6,192 nt of DNA from Aquincola sp. (GCA_029884035.1 JAOUIM010000229.1:1-6192); one strand, 5' to 3'. Numbered from the stretch's first letter, positions 1 through 5,793 are shown. A program made the numbers and translations. The notes: generated by a model not told the origin, from the letters alone.

Positions 1-1
1 G

Positions 2-1318
2 CTGCGCGCGGGCTACGTGTATCTGCCGCTGAACATCGCTTACCAGTCGCAGGAGATCGACTACTTCATCGGCAATGCCGAGCCGAGTGTCGTGGTGTGC
101 ACGCCCGCGAACTTCGTCTGGCTGTCCAAGCTCGCATTCCAGCGCGGCGTGGGCAACGTGTTCACGCTGGGCACCCGGCGCGAGGGCAGCCTGCTCGAGC
201 GGGCGGCATTCCACGCCGACACGCACGAGGTGGCACGGCGCGGCGCCGACGACCTCGCCGCGATCCTTTACACCAGCGGGACGACCGGGCGCAGCAAGGG
301 CGCGATGCTCACGCACGGCAACCTGCTGTCGAACGCGCGCACGCTGCAGCGCTACTGGGGTTGGCAGGCTGGCGACGTGCTGATCCACGCGCTGCCGATC
401 TTCCACGTGCACGGGTTGTTCGTCGCAGCGCACGGCGCGCTGATCAACGGCAGCAAGATGCTGTGGTTCGAGAAGTTCGACCCGCGCGCGACGGTCGCGC
501 AGATGGCGCGCGCGACGGTGTTCATGGGCGTGCCGACGCTGTACGTGCGCATGCTCGCGGAGCCCACGCTCACGCGCGAAGCGACCGCCCACATGCGCGT
601 GTTCATCGCCGGGTCGGCACCATTGCTACCCGAGACCTTCGAGGCCTGGCGTGAGCGCACCGGGCACACCATCGTCGAACGCTACGGCATGAGCGAGACG
701 GTGATGCTGACGTCGAACCCGTTCTTCGAGCACCGCGACGGCGACCGCGAACGGCGTGCCGGCACGGTCGGGCGCCCGCTGCCCGGCGTGCAGCTGCGCA
801 TCCACGACGACAAGGGCCGCCCCTGCCACGCCGGCGAGATCGGCGGCATCGAGGTCAAGGGGCCGAACGTCTTCAAGGGCTACTGGCGCATGCCCGAAAA
901 GACGGCCGAGGAGTTCACCCACGACCTGTGGTTCAAGACCGGCGACGTCGGCAAGCTCGACGAGCATGGCGTGGTCACGATCGTCGGCCGCAGCAAGGAC
1001 CTGGTCATCAGCGGCGGCTACAACGTCTACCCGGCCGAGATCGAGGGCGTGCTCAATGAGCAGCCGGGCGTGGCCGAGAGCGCGGTGGTTGGCGTGCCGC
1101 ATCCGGATTTCGGCGAAGGCGTGATCGCAGTGGTGGTCCCGAAGCCGGGCGCGACGCTCGACGGCGCCGCATTGGTCGGCGCGCTCAAGGGACGCATCGC
1201 GAATTTCAAGGTGCCCAAACACGTCTACGTCGAGCCCGAACTGCCGCGCAACCAGATGGGCAAGGTGCAGAAGAACCTGCTGCGCGAGCGCTTCAAGGGC
1301 TTGTTCGCCGGTGGCTGA
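2..1318 (+). CDS. matB: Malonyl-CoA synthetase (AMP-forming acyl-CoA ligase), 5' truncated by the window edge
   Basis: This ANL-superfamily ligase should adenylate malonate with ATP and transfer it to CoA, giving malonyl-CoA, AMP and PPi in the cytoplasm. The reading frame is open from base 2 (LRAGYVYLPLN), so the real start lies upstream; by comparison with Rhodopseudomonas MatB as I remember it, roughly 75 residues are missing. Visible motifs in order: the phosphate-binding loop YTSGTTGRSKG (269-301), IHALPIFHVHGLF (about 380-420), the adenine-binding YGMSE (683-697), the TGD motif (938-946), the hinge GRSKDLVISGGYNVYP (from 986), and the C-terminal PRNQMGK with the presumed catalytic lysine at 1262-1264. 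Resemblance to MatB runs along the whole length, including GADDLAAILYTSGTTG, GPNVFKGYWRMPEKT and MGKVQKNLLRE, so I prefer malonate over a generic fatty acid. The substrate is still an inference, since close homologues accept other small acids. It overlaps the next gene by 8 bp. Confidence 0.86.
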   Translation: MRAGYVYLPLNIAYQSQEIDYFIGNAEPSVVVCTPANFVWLSKLAFQRGVGNVFTLGTRREGSLLERAAFHADTHEVARRGADDLAAILYTSGTTGRSKGAMLTHGNLLSNARTLQRYWGWQAGDVLIHALPIFHVHGLFVAAHGALINGSKMLWFEKFDPRATVAQMARATVFMGVPTLYVRMLAEPTLTREATAHMRVFIAGSAPLLPETFEAWRERTGHTIVERYGMSETVMLTSNPFFEHRDGDRERRAGTVGRPLPGVQLRIHDDKGRPCHAGEIGGIEVKGPNVFKGYWRMPEKTAEEFTHDLWFKTGDVGKLDEHGVVTIVGRSKDLVISGGYNVYPAEIEGVLNEQPGVAESAVVGVPHPDFGEGVIAVVVPKPGATLDGAALVGALKGRIANFKVPKHVYVEPELPRNQMGKVQKNLLRERFKGLFAGG

Positions 1319-1553
1319 ACCGGACGCGATTCCCGACACGCGCTGCCCGCGCTGCGGCGGCGAGTTCCACTGTGGCGCGAACGACGCCGCGCCCTGTGCG
1401 TGCACCGCGGTCAGGCTCGAGGCGACGGTGCTCGCGGCCCTGCGCGAGGGCTATGCGGGATGCCTGTGCCTGGTCTGCTTGCGCGAGCTGGCCATCGACC
1501 CGGCCGCGGCTACGCGCGCAGCCCTGCCTCGTACCAGCCCCGGCTGCGATTGA
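1311..1553 (+). CDS. Small cysteine-rich CWC-family protein
   Basis: This 80-residue protein has cysteines at 12, 15, 21, 29, 31, 51, 53 and 56. They are arranged as CPRCGGEFHC, then CAC, then CLCLVC, which is the layout of the cysteine-rich CWC family, a group of small proteins probably binding zinc or another metal, with no known function. The eponymous Cys-Trp-Cys is Cys-Ala-Cys here (29-31), so the signature is degenerate. The GTG start at 1311 lies inside the end of matB (8-bp overlap, GTGGCTGA), which suggests translational coupling; no better start precedes the first cysteine pair. The last 14 or so residues, beyond the cysteine core, overlap the 3' end of the convergent acr3 gene (1510-1553). 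The family call rests on cysteine spacing alone. Confidence 0.72.
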   Translation: MAEPDAIPDTRCPRCGGEFHCGANDAAPCACTAVRLEATVLAALREGYAGCLCLVCLRELAIDPAAATRAALPRTSPGCD

Positions 1554-2589
1554 CCAGGCGCACCACCAGCAGCATCACCGGCACCTCGATCAGCACGCCG
1601 ACGACGGTGGCGAGCGCGGCGCCCGACTCGAAACCGAACAGGCTGATCGCCGCGGCCACGGCGAGCTCGAAGAAGTTGCTCGCCCCGATCAGCGCGGACG
1701 GGCATGCCACGTCGTGCGACTCGCCGGCACGCCGGTTGAGCCCGTAGGCCAGGCCTGCATTGAGGAAGACTTGGATCAGGATCGGCACGGCCAGCAGTGC
1801 GATGACCAGAGGCTGCGCAAGGATCGCGGCGCCCTGGAATGCGAACAGGAGCACCAGCGTCGCCAGCAGCGCGCCGATCGACCACGGCGACATGCGCGCC
1901 AGCGCGGCATCGAACGCGTCGTTCCCGCGACGCAGCAGTGCGCGACGCCAGAGTTGCGCGATCGCCACCGGGATCACGATGTACAGGACGACCGAGGTCA
2001 GCAGCGTGTCCCAGGGCACGACGATGGACGACAGACCGAGCAGCAGTGCCACGATCGGCGCGAACGCGAACACCATGATGCTGTCGTTCAACGCCACCTG
2101 CGACAGCGTGAACAGCGGGTCGCCGTGCGTCAACCGGCTCCAGACGAACACCATCGCGGTGCAGGGCGCCGCGGCCAGGAGGATGAGGCCGGCGACGTAG
2201 CTGTCGATCTGCTCGGCCGGCAGCCATGGCGCGAAGAGGTGGCGCACGAAGACCCAGGCCAGCAACGCCATCGAGAACGGCTTGACGGCCCAGTTGACGA
2301 ACAGCGTGATGCCGATGCCGCGCCAGTGGCGCCGCACCTGGTGCAAGGCCCCGAAGTCGACCTTCACCAGCATCGGGATGATCATGACCCAGATGAGCAC
2401 GCCAACGGGCAGGTTGACGCGCGCGACTTCCATGCGACCGACGGTCTGTGCCAAGGCGGGCCACGCCTGCCCGAGCGCCACGCCAGCCACGATGCACAGC
2501 CCGACCCACAGACTGAGCCAGCGCTCGAACAGACTCATCGCCGCAGGCGCGGCGCGCTCGGTCGTCGTTGCGGGCGGTCTTGGGGTCAT
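1510..2589 (-). CDS. acr3: ACR3-family arsenite efflux permease
   Basis: This inner-membrane carrier exports arsenite, the last step of the ars pathway. From the chosen ATG (complement of 2587-2589) it has 359 residues, close to the roughly 350 usual for ACR3, and about ten hydrophobic segments can be picked out. The family's key residues are visible: the conserved cysteine in AAAPCTAMVFVWS (C143), followed by LTHGDPLFTLSQVALND, and the glutamate in GASNFFELAVA (about E308). The ACR3-type start LSLWVGLCIVAGVALG lies near residues 25-40, and NWAVKPFSMALLAW near 99-112. This is not the unrelated E. coli ArsB family. The open frame extends to 2745, but that part is arsC read out of frame. A second candidate start at 2538 (MSLFERW, 342 residues) is equally compatible with the family, and neither start has a clear Shine-Dalgarno sequence. 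The gene follows arsC by 13 bp and is the last of the operon. Confidence 0.93.
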   Translation of the reverse strand: MTPRPPATTTERAAPAAMSLFERWLSLWVGLCIVAGVALGQAWPALAQTVGRMEVARVNLPVGVLIWVMIIPMLVKVDFGALHQVRRHWRGIGITLFVNWAVKPFSMALLAWVFVRHLFAPWLPAEQIDSYVAGLILLAAAPCTAMVFVWSRLTHGDPLFTLSQVALNDSIMVFAFAPIVALLLGLSSIVVPWDTLLTSVVLYIVIPVAIAQLWRRALLRRGNDAFDAALARMSPWSIGALLATLVLLFAFQGAAILAQPLVIALLAVPILIQVFLNAGLAYGLNRRAGESHDVACPSALIGASNFFELAVAAAISLFGFESGAALATVVGVLIEVPVMLLVVRLVNRSRGWYEAGLRA

Positions 2590-2602
2590 CGCATCACGCG
2601 GC

Positions 2603-3106
2603 TCAGCTGCGGCCGATTGCCTGCAACGCACCGCGCAAGCTCGACAGGTCCATGGTCTCGATCGGCAGGGCCAGCAGCTGCAGCATGCGGTAGCCCAGCG
2701 CCTGGCGCGTGAGCTCGAACGCGCGGCGCCTGCCCTCGTCGCCACCGTCGGCGATCGAGGGATCCGGGTAGCCCCAATGCACCTGCACCGGCGCCCCGGG
2801 GAAGTGCGGGCAGGTTTCCCTGGCCGCGCTGTCGCACACCGTGATCACCGCGGCAAGCGGCGCGGCGCCCGGTGCGGCGAATTCGTCCCAGCTCTTGCTG
2901 CGTGGCATTCCGGCATCGACGCCCGCAGCCGCAAGCGCCTCGAGCGCGAACGGGTTGATCCGCCCACTCGGCGCGCTGCCCGCGCTGTGCGCGACCACGG
3001 GTCGGCCGAGGCGCCGCGCCCAATGGTTGAGCATCGCCTCGGCGAGCACGCTGCGCGCCGAGTTGTGCGTGCACAGGACGAGGACATGGGCGGGCGAGTC
3101 ACTCAT
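2603..3106 (-). CDS. arsC: Arsenate reductase, LMW protein tyrosine phosphatase type
   Basis: This cytoplasmic enzyme of 167 residues reduces arsenate to arsenite so that Acr3 can export it. The phosphate-loop motif CX5R reads C12-THNSA-R18-S, immediately after a short beta strand (HVLVLC), as in the LMW-PTP fold family. Two more cysteines that would carry the disulfide cascade are present at C91 and C99 (VCDSAARETCP), and the catalytic-acid loop reads HWGYPDPS with D115. These are the residues of thioredoxin- or mycothiol/glutaredoxin-linked ArsC enzymes, not of the E. coli glutaredoxin-type ArsC; the electron donor cannot be read from sequence. The ATG at 3106 overlaps the arsI stop (ATGA), so the start is well supported and translation is probably coupled. 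The stop is 13 bp before acr3. Confidence 0.94.
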   Translation of the reverse strand: MSDSPAHVLVLCTHNSARSVLAEAMLNHWARRLGRPVVAHSAGSAPSGRINPFALEALAAAGVDAGMPRSKSWDEFAAPGAAPLAAVITVCDSAARETCPHFPGAPVQVHWGYPDPSIADGGDEGRRRAFELTRQALGYRMLQLLALPIETMDLSSLRGALQAIGRS

Positions 3107-3582
3107 CCGCAGCAACCCGTCGGCGCTGCGGCCACCGTCCCGCCGGCGGCCTTGCTTCGCGGCGCGCAGCACGCGGGGGCAGCGGCAGTGGCGGCGCGGG
3201 ACTTCGGGCTGAAGGTCGGCACGTCGGCCAGCGTCTGGAATTGCTCCCACGCCACGCCCTGCGGGTCGGTGATCCAGTGCTTGTCGCTGCGCGCGTAGCA
3301 GCAGCTGACCTGGTCCTCGACGGACATGGCGAAATCGGCCGCAGCGGCGTGCTCGCGCATCGCCCGGAGTTCGTCCGCATCGTCGGTCTGCATCCCCAGG
3401 TGGTCGATGCCCAGGCGCTCGCCCCAGGTCGAGATCGCGAAGTTCAGCTTCGGGTCTTCGAGCATCCACTTGGCATAGTCCTTCTCGCGGCGCGTGGGCT
3501 CGGCGCCGAACAGCTTCGAATAGAAGCCAATGCTGTGTTCGAGATCCTTCACGTGCATGTGGACATGGAAGCGCTTGCTCAT
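3103..3582 (-). CDS. arsI: ArsI/CadI-family metalloenzyme, probable C-As lyase
   Basis: This 159-residue vicinal-oxygen-chelate (glyoxalase/dioxygenase-like) protein is placed in the ArsI/CadI family. ArsI enzymes use Fe(II) and oxygen to cleave the carbon-arsenic bond of trivalent organoarsenicals such as methylarsenite, yielding arsenite. Visible features are FHVHMHVKDLEHSIGFYSKLFG (start of the first beta-alpha-beta module, with metal ligand candidates H6/H8), H61 in GIDHLGMQTDD, the substrate-binding vicinal pair C94-C95 in VSCCYARSDKHWITDPQG, and E113 in AWEQF. After residue 115 comes an alanine-rich tail with two further Cys-Cys pairs (138-139 and 157-158). The start is fixed by a good AAGGAG six bases upstream. 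It lies 32 bp after arsR and overlaps arsC by 4 bp. A cadmium-binding CadI-like role is an alternative, but the ars context favours ArsI. Confidence 0.9.
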   Translation of the reverse strand: MSKRFHVHMHVKDLEHSIGFYSKLFGAEPTRREKDYAKWMLEDPKLNFAISTWGERLGIDHLGMQTDDADELRAMREHAAAADFAMSVEDQVSCCYARSDKHWITDPQGVAWEQFQTLADVPTFSPKSRAATAAAPACCAPRSKAAGGTVAAAPTGCCG

Positions 3583-3588
3583 GGCAGT

Positions 3589-3594
3589 CTCCTT
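3589..3594 (-). promoter_or_regulatory. Ribosome binding site of arsI
   Basis: The minus strand reads AAGGAG here, six bases before the arsI ATG (complement of 3580-3582). It is one of the two clear Shine-Dalgarno sequences in the window and decides the arsI start within a much longer open frame. Its strength beside the poorly marked starts of arsR, arsC and acr3 suggests arsI translation is initiated independently within the operon message. Confidence 0.8.
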
Positions 3595-3614
3595 GGTGGA
3601 TTCAACAGGTGCGC

Positions 3615-3932
3615 TCAACAGGCGGGCCTGCAGGCGACGGTGTGGCCGCGGCCCTGGCAGCAGTTCTCGGTCAGGTAGGCCAGCAGGCCGTTCATGCGCT
3701 CGAAATCGGCGCGATAGATCAGGAAGCGGCCGTCGCGCTGCTGCGTCACCAGGCCCGAGGCCATCAGCTCCTTGAGATGGAACGACAGCGTGGCCGGCGG
3801 CACGCCGGCGCCCTCGCTCATCGCCCCCGGCGTCAGGCCCCTCGGCCCGGCCACCACGAGCGCGCGGAACACTTTCAGGCGCAGGGGCTGTGCCAGGGCA
3901 GCCAACGAGGCGACTACGGTTTGCTCTTCCAT
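3615..3932 (-). CDS. arsR: ArsR/SmtB-family arsenite-responsive repressor
   Basis: This 105-residue winged helix-turn-helix repressor would bind the ars promoter as a dimer and leave it when arsenite binds. The N-terminal helix reads LAALAQPLRLKVFRALV (10-26), the recognition helix region is GVPPATLSFHLKELMASGLV (43-62), and the wing is QQRDGRFLIYRAD (64-76). The classic alpha-3 metal site ELCVCDL of plasmid R773 ArsR is absent; the matching segment is LTPGAMSEGAG. Instead there is a C-terminal cluster C91-C92, C101 and C105 (TENCCQGRGHTVACRPAC), like the C-terminal sensing site known from Acidithiobacillus ferrooxidans ArsR. The ATG at 3932 is chosen because the domain begins there and the candidate promoter lies immediately upstream; the open frame continuing to 4157 is pyrC antisense. 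It is the first gene of the ars operon and is divergent from pyrC. Confidence 0.93.
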   Translation of the reverse strand: MEEQTVVASLAALAQPLRLKVFRALVVAGPRGLTPGAMSEGAGVPPATLSFHLKELMASGLVTQQRDGRFLIYRADFERMNGLLAYLTENCCQGRGHTVACRPAC

Positions 3933-3955
3933 ATTTCCAGAATACTCGAAAAGTA
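3932..3955. promoter_or_regulatory. Candidate ArsR operator: two tandem inverted repeats
   Basis: Two inverted repeats of identical geometry, four-base arms with a five-base spacer, lie side by side: TATT-TCCAG-AATA at 3932-3944 and TACT-CGAAA-AGTA at 3943-3955. Their centres are 11 bp apart, about one helical turn, so two dimers would sit on the same face. They cover the -10 box, the spacer and the start codon of arsR, the expected place for a self-repressing ArsR. The arms are short, so chance occurrence in an AT-rich stretch is possible. Confidence 0.4.
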
Positions 3956-3967
3956 AGGCTTTCGCAA
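3939..3967 (-). promoter_or_regulatory. Candidate sigma70 promoter of the arsRICacr3 operon
   Basis: On the minus strand, TTGCGA (complement of 3962-3967) is followed after exactly 17 bp by TATTCT (complement of 3939-3944); each box matches four of six consensus bases. It is the AT-richest stretch of the window and is the only place available for an arsR promoter before pyrC begins. The expected start of transcription falls about 6-8 bases beyond the -10 box, at about 3932, which is the arsR ATG itself. The call comes from reading only. Confidence 0.55.
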
Positions 3968-3991
3968 CGCCCCCCAGTGGACAATGCGCCG

Positions 3992-5023
3992 ATGAGCGAC
4001 ACCCTGACCCTGACGCGCCCCGACGACTGGCACCTGCACCTGCGCGACGGCGCGGCCATGGCCGCCGTTCTGCCGGCCTCCGCGCGGCAGTTCGCGCGTG
4101 CGATCGTGATGCCCAACCTGAAGCCGCCGGTCGCGACGGCCACCGCGGCAGCGGCATACCGGGATCGCATCGTCGCGGCGCTGCCCGCAGGCGCCGAGTT
4201 CACACCGCTGATGACGCTGTACCTGACCGAGACGCTGACGCCCGCGGAGATCGCGCGCGCGAAGGGGGCGGGCGTGGTGGCCGTCAAGCTCTATCCCGCC
4301 GGCGCGACGACGAACAGCGATGCCGGGGTGACCGACATCCGCAAGACCCATCCGACACTGGAAGCGATGCAGCGTGGCGGCATGCCGCTGCTCGTGCACG
4401 GTGAGGTGACCGATCCCGACGTCGACGTGTTCGACCGTGAAGCGGTGTTCATCGAGCGCGTGATGCAGCCGCTGCGGCGCGACTTTCCTGAACTCAAGGT
4501 TGTGTTCGAGCACATCACGACGCAGGAGGCCGTCGACTACGTGGTCGGCAGCGGCCGCTTCACTGCCGCGACGATCACCGCGCACCACCTCCTCTACAAC
4601 CGCAACGCGATCTTCAAGGGCGGCCTGCGCCCGCACTACTATTGCCTGCCGGTGCTCAAGCGCGAGCTGCATCGGCTCGCGCTGGTGAAGGCCGCCACCA
4701 GCGGCAGTGCGAAGTTCTTCCTCGGCACGGACAGCGCACCGCACGCCGCTGCGCTGAAGGAGAACTCGGTGTGCGGCGCCGGCTGCTACACCGCGCCGGC
4801 AGCCCTGGAGCTGTACGCCGAAGCGTTCGAGGCCGCCGGGGCACTCGACAAGCTCGAGGCCTTCGCGAGCTTCCACGGGCCCGACTTCTATGGCCTGCCG
4901 CACAACCGCGGCACCGTCACGCTGCGACGCCACGCCTGGACCTTGCCCGAGACGGTGCCCTTCGGCGACACGGTGTTGAAGCCACTGAGGGGTGGCGAAG
5001 AACTCCATTGGAGGATGCAATGA
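3992..5023 (+). CDS. pyrC: Dihydroorotase, class II (E. coli type)
   Basis: This enzyme catalyses the reversible cyclisation of N-carbamoyl-L-aspartate to dihydroorotate, step three of de novo pyrimidine synthesis. The 343-residue product matches the length of E. coli PyrC (348) and aligns along its full extent. Zinc ligands and catalytic residues are all visible: H14 and H16 in DDWHLHLRDG, the lysine to be carbamylated K99 in AVKLYPAGATTNS, H136 in LLVHGEVTDPDVD, H174 in VVFEHITTQEAVDYV, and D247 in FFLGTDSAPHAAALKE. The ATG at 3992 is chosen because MSDTLTLTRPDDWH starts as the family does; the frame is open further upstream to 3890, but this runs through the arsR promoter and coding region. 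No strong Shine-Dalgarno sequence is seen. It is divergent from arsR across 59 bp and overlaps the next gene by ATGA. Confidence 0.97.
   Translation: MSDTLTLTRPDDWHLHLRDGAAMAAVLPASARQFARAIVMPNLKPPVATATAAAAYRDRIVAALPAGAEFTPLMTLYLTETLTPAEIARAKGAGVVAVKLYPAGATTNSDAGVTDIRKTHPTLEAMQRGGMPLLVHGEVTDPDVDVFDREAVFIERVMQPLRRDFPELKVVFEHITTQEAVDYVVGSGRFTAATITAHHLLYNRNAIFKGGLRPHYYCLPVLKRELHRLALVKAATSGSAKFFLGTDSAPHAAALKENSVCGAGCYTAPAALELYAEAFEAAGALDKLEAFASFHGPDFYGLPHNRGTVTLRRHAWTLPETVPFGDTVLKPLRGGEELHWRMQ
5010..5014 (+). promoter_or_regulatory. Ribosome binding site of the NYN-domain gene
   Basis: GGAGG lies five bases before the ATG at 5020, inside the last codons of pyrC. It fixes the start of the downstream gene although its frame is open far upstream within pyrC (from 4642). 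It also suggests that ribosomes can load here directly as well as re-initiate after the pyrC stop. Confidence 0.8.
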
Positions 5024-5793
5024 ATCGCGATCGCGTGATGCTGCTGATCGATGCAGACAATGTGTCGATCGACGTGATCGAACAGGCCGTCGCATGGGTG
5101 CACAAGCACTACGGCGGGCCGCATGTGCGGCGGGCCTACTGCACGGCCGAGAGCGCGGTCAGGCACCAGGCACAGTTCAAGCGCCTGTCGATCCGGCCGA
5201 TGGTCAACCTCGCCGCCGGCAAGAATTCAACCGACATCGCGCTGGCCGTCGATGCGGTCGACCTGGCCACGACGGAACGCCCAGACGTGGTGGTGATTGC
5301 ATCGTCCGATTCGGACTTTGCGCCCTTGGTGGCCCGGTTGCGCGAAAAGGGCTGCCGCGTCGTCGGCGTGGGTCAGGACGGCAAGACGGGTGACGAGACG
5401 ATCGCGGCCTACGATGACTACGAGGTGCTGTCGCACAGCGCGAGGCGGACCGTGGGCACGGCGGCGGAAGGCACGCCCGCCAAGGCGGTGCCCGCGAAGG
5501 CTGCGGCGACGCAAGGCCGGGTGGCCGGACGCAAGGCGGTGACCAGGAAGACGACGCGCGCCGCGCCGCCGCCCGCGCCGGAATTGCCCGACAAGGTGCG
5601 TGCGATTCTGCAGGCACTGCCCGCGCTGGCGGCCGGCGACAAGGTGGAACTGCGTGTCGCGGCCGAGCGTTTGCGCGAGGCGGGCCTGCTGTCGCGCAGC
5701 GGTTCGTCGACCAAGCTGTTCGCGCCGCACGCCGAATGGTTCGAACTGCTGCCGCCGAAGGCACCCAATCACGTTCGCTGGCGTGCGCCGTGA
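5020..5793 (+). CDS. NYN-domain (PIN-like, DUF88/LabA) putative RNase with C-terminal OST-HTH-like domain
   Basis: The 257-residue product begins with a NYN domain (about 5-140), a PIN-like fold of putative metal-dependent ribonucleases. Acidic residues are at the expected sites: D11 and D13 in LLIDADNVS, D72 and D78 in NSTDIALAVDAVDL, and D97 and D99 in IASSDSDFAPLVARLREKGCRVVGVG. A low-complexity Ala/Lys/Thr/Pro/Arg linker (about 141-188, with PAK repeats) follows and is strongly basic, suited to nucleic acid contact. The C-terminal part (about 190-257, PDKVRAILQALPAL to HVRWRAP) resembles the OST-HTH/LOTUS winged-helix domain that often follows bacterial NYN domains and is thought to bind RNA. 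It overlaps pyrC by ATGA and is therefore probably co-transcribed with it. The RNA target and any link to pyrimidine metabolism are unknown. Confidence 0.85.
   Translation: MNRDRVMLLIDADNVSIDVIEQAVAWVHKHYGGPHVRRAYCTAESAVRHQAQFKRLSIRPMVNLAAGKNSTDIALAVDAVDLATTERPDVVVIASSDSDFAPLVARLREKGCRVVGVGQDGKTGDETIAAYDDYEVLSHSARRTVGTAAEGTPAKAVPAKAAATQGRVAGRKAVTRKTTRAAPPPAPELPDKVRAILQALPALAAGDKVELRVAAERLREAGLLSRSGSSTKLFAPHAEWFELLPPKAPNHVRWRAP

Noticed and set aside
484..519. Direct repeat GCGCGCGACGGT at 484-495 and 508-519
   Set aside because: Both copies encode Arg-Ala-Thr-Val within the conserved matB frame, so coding constraint and codon bias explain it.
626..1405. Long minus-strand open frame antisense to matB
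   Set aside because: It is a shadow of a GC-rich gene: composition is Arg/Ala/Asp/His-rich, there is no recognisable domain, and the plus-strand frame carries all ANL motifs.
1372..2712. 446-codon plus-strand open frame opposite acr3
   Set aside because: It is extremely rich in Arg, His, Gln and Asp with no domain, and it lies antisense to a clearly conserved membrane transporter. It is a GC-driven artefact.
2603..3469. Longer arsC start upstream of 3106
   Set aside because: The added residues are arsI read out of frame. The LMW-PTP fold begins right after the ATG at 3106, which forms a standard ATGA overlap with arsI.
3921..3948. pyrC promoter TTGCTC, 16 bp, TACTCG on the plus strand
   Set aside because: The match to consensus is poor (three and two of six bases), too weak to list as a feature.
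3103..4287. Long fused frame joining arsI with upstream sequence
   Set aside because: The extra N-terminal part runs antisense through pyrC and out of frame through arsR; the AAGGAG before 3582 fixes the true start of arsI.
3914..5095. Long minus-strand open frame antisense to pyrC
   Set aside because: It has no family resemblance, and the plus strand has every dihydroorotase active-site residue in order.
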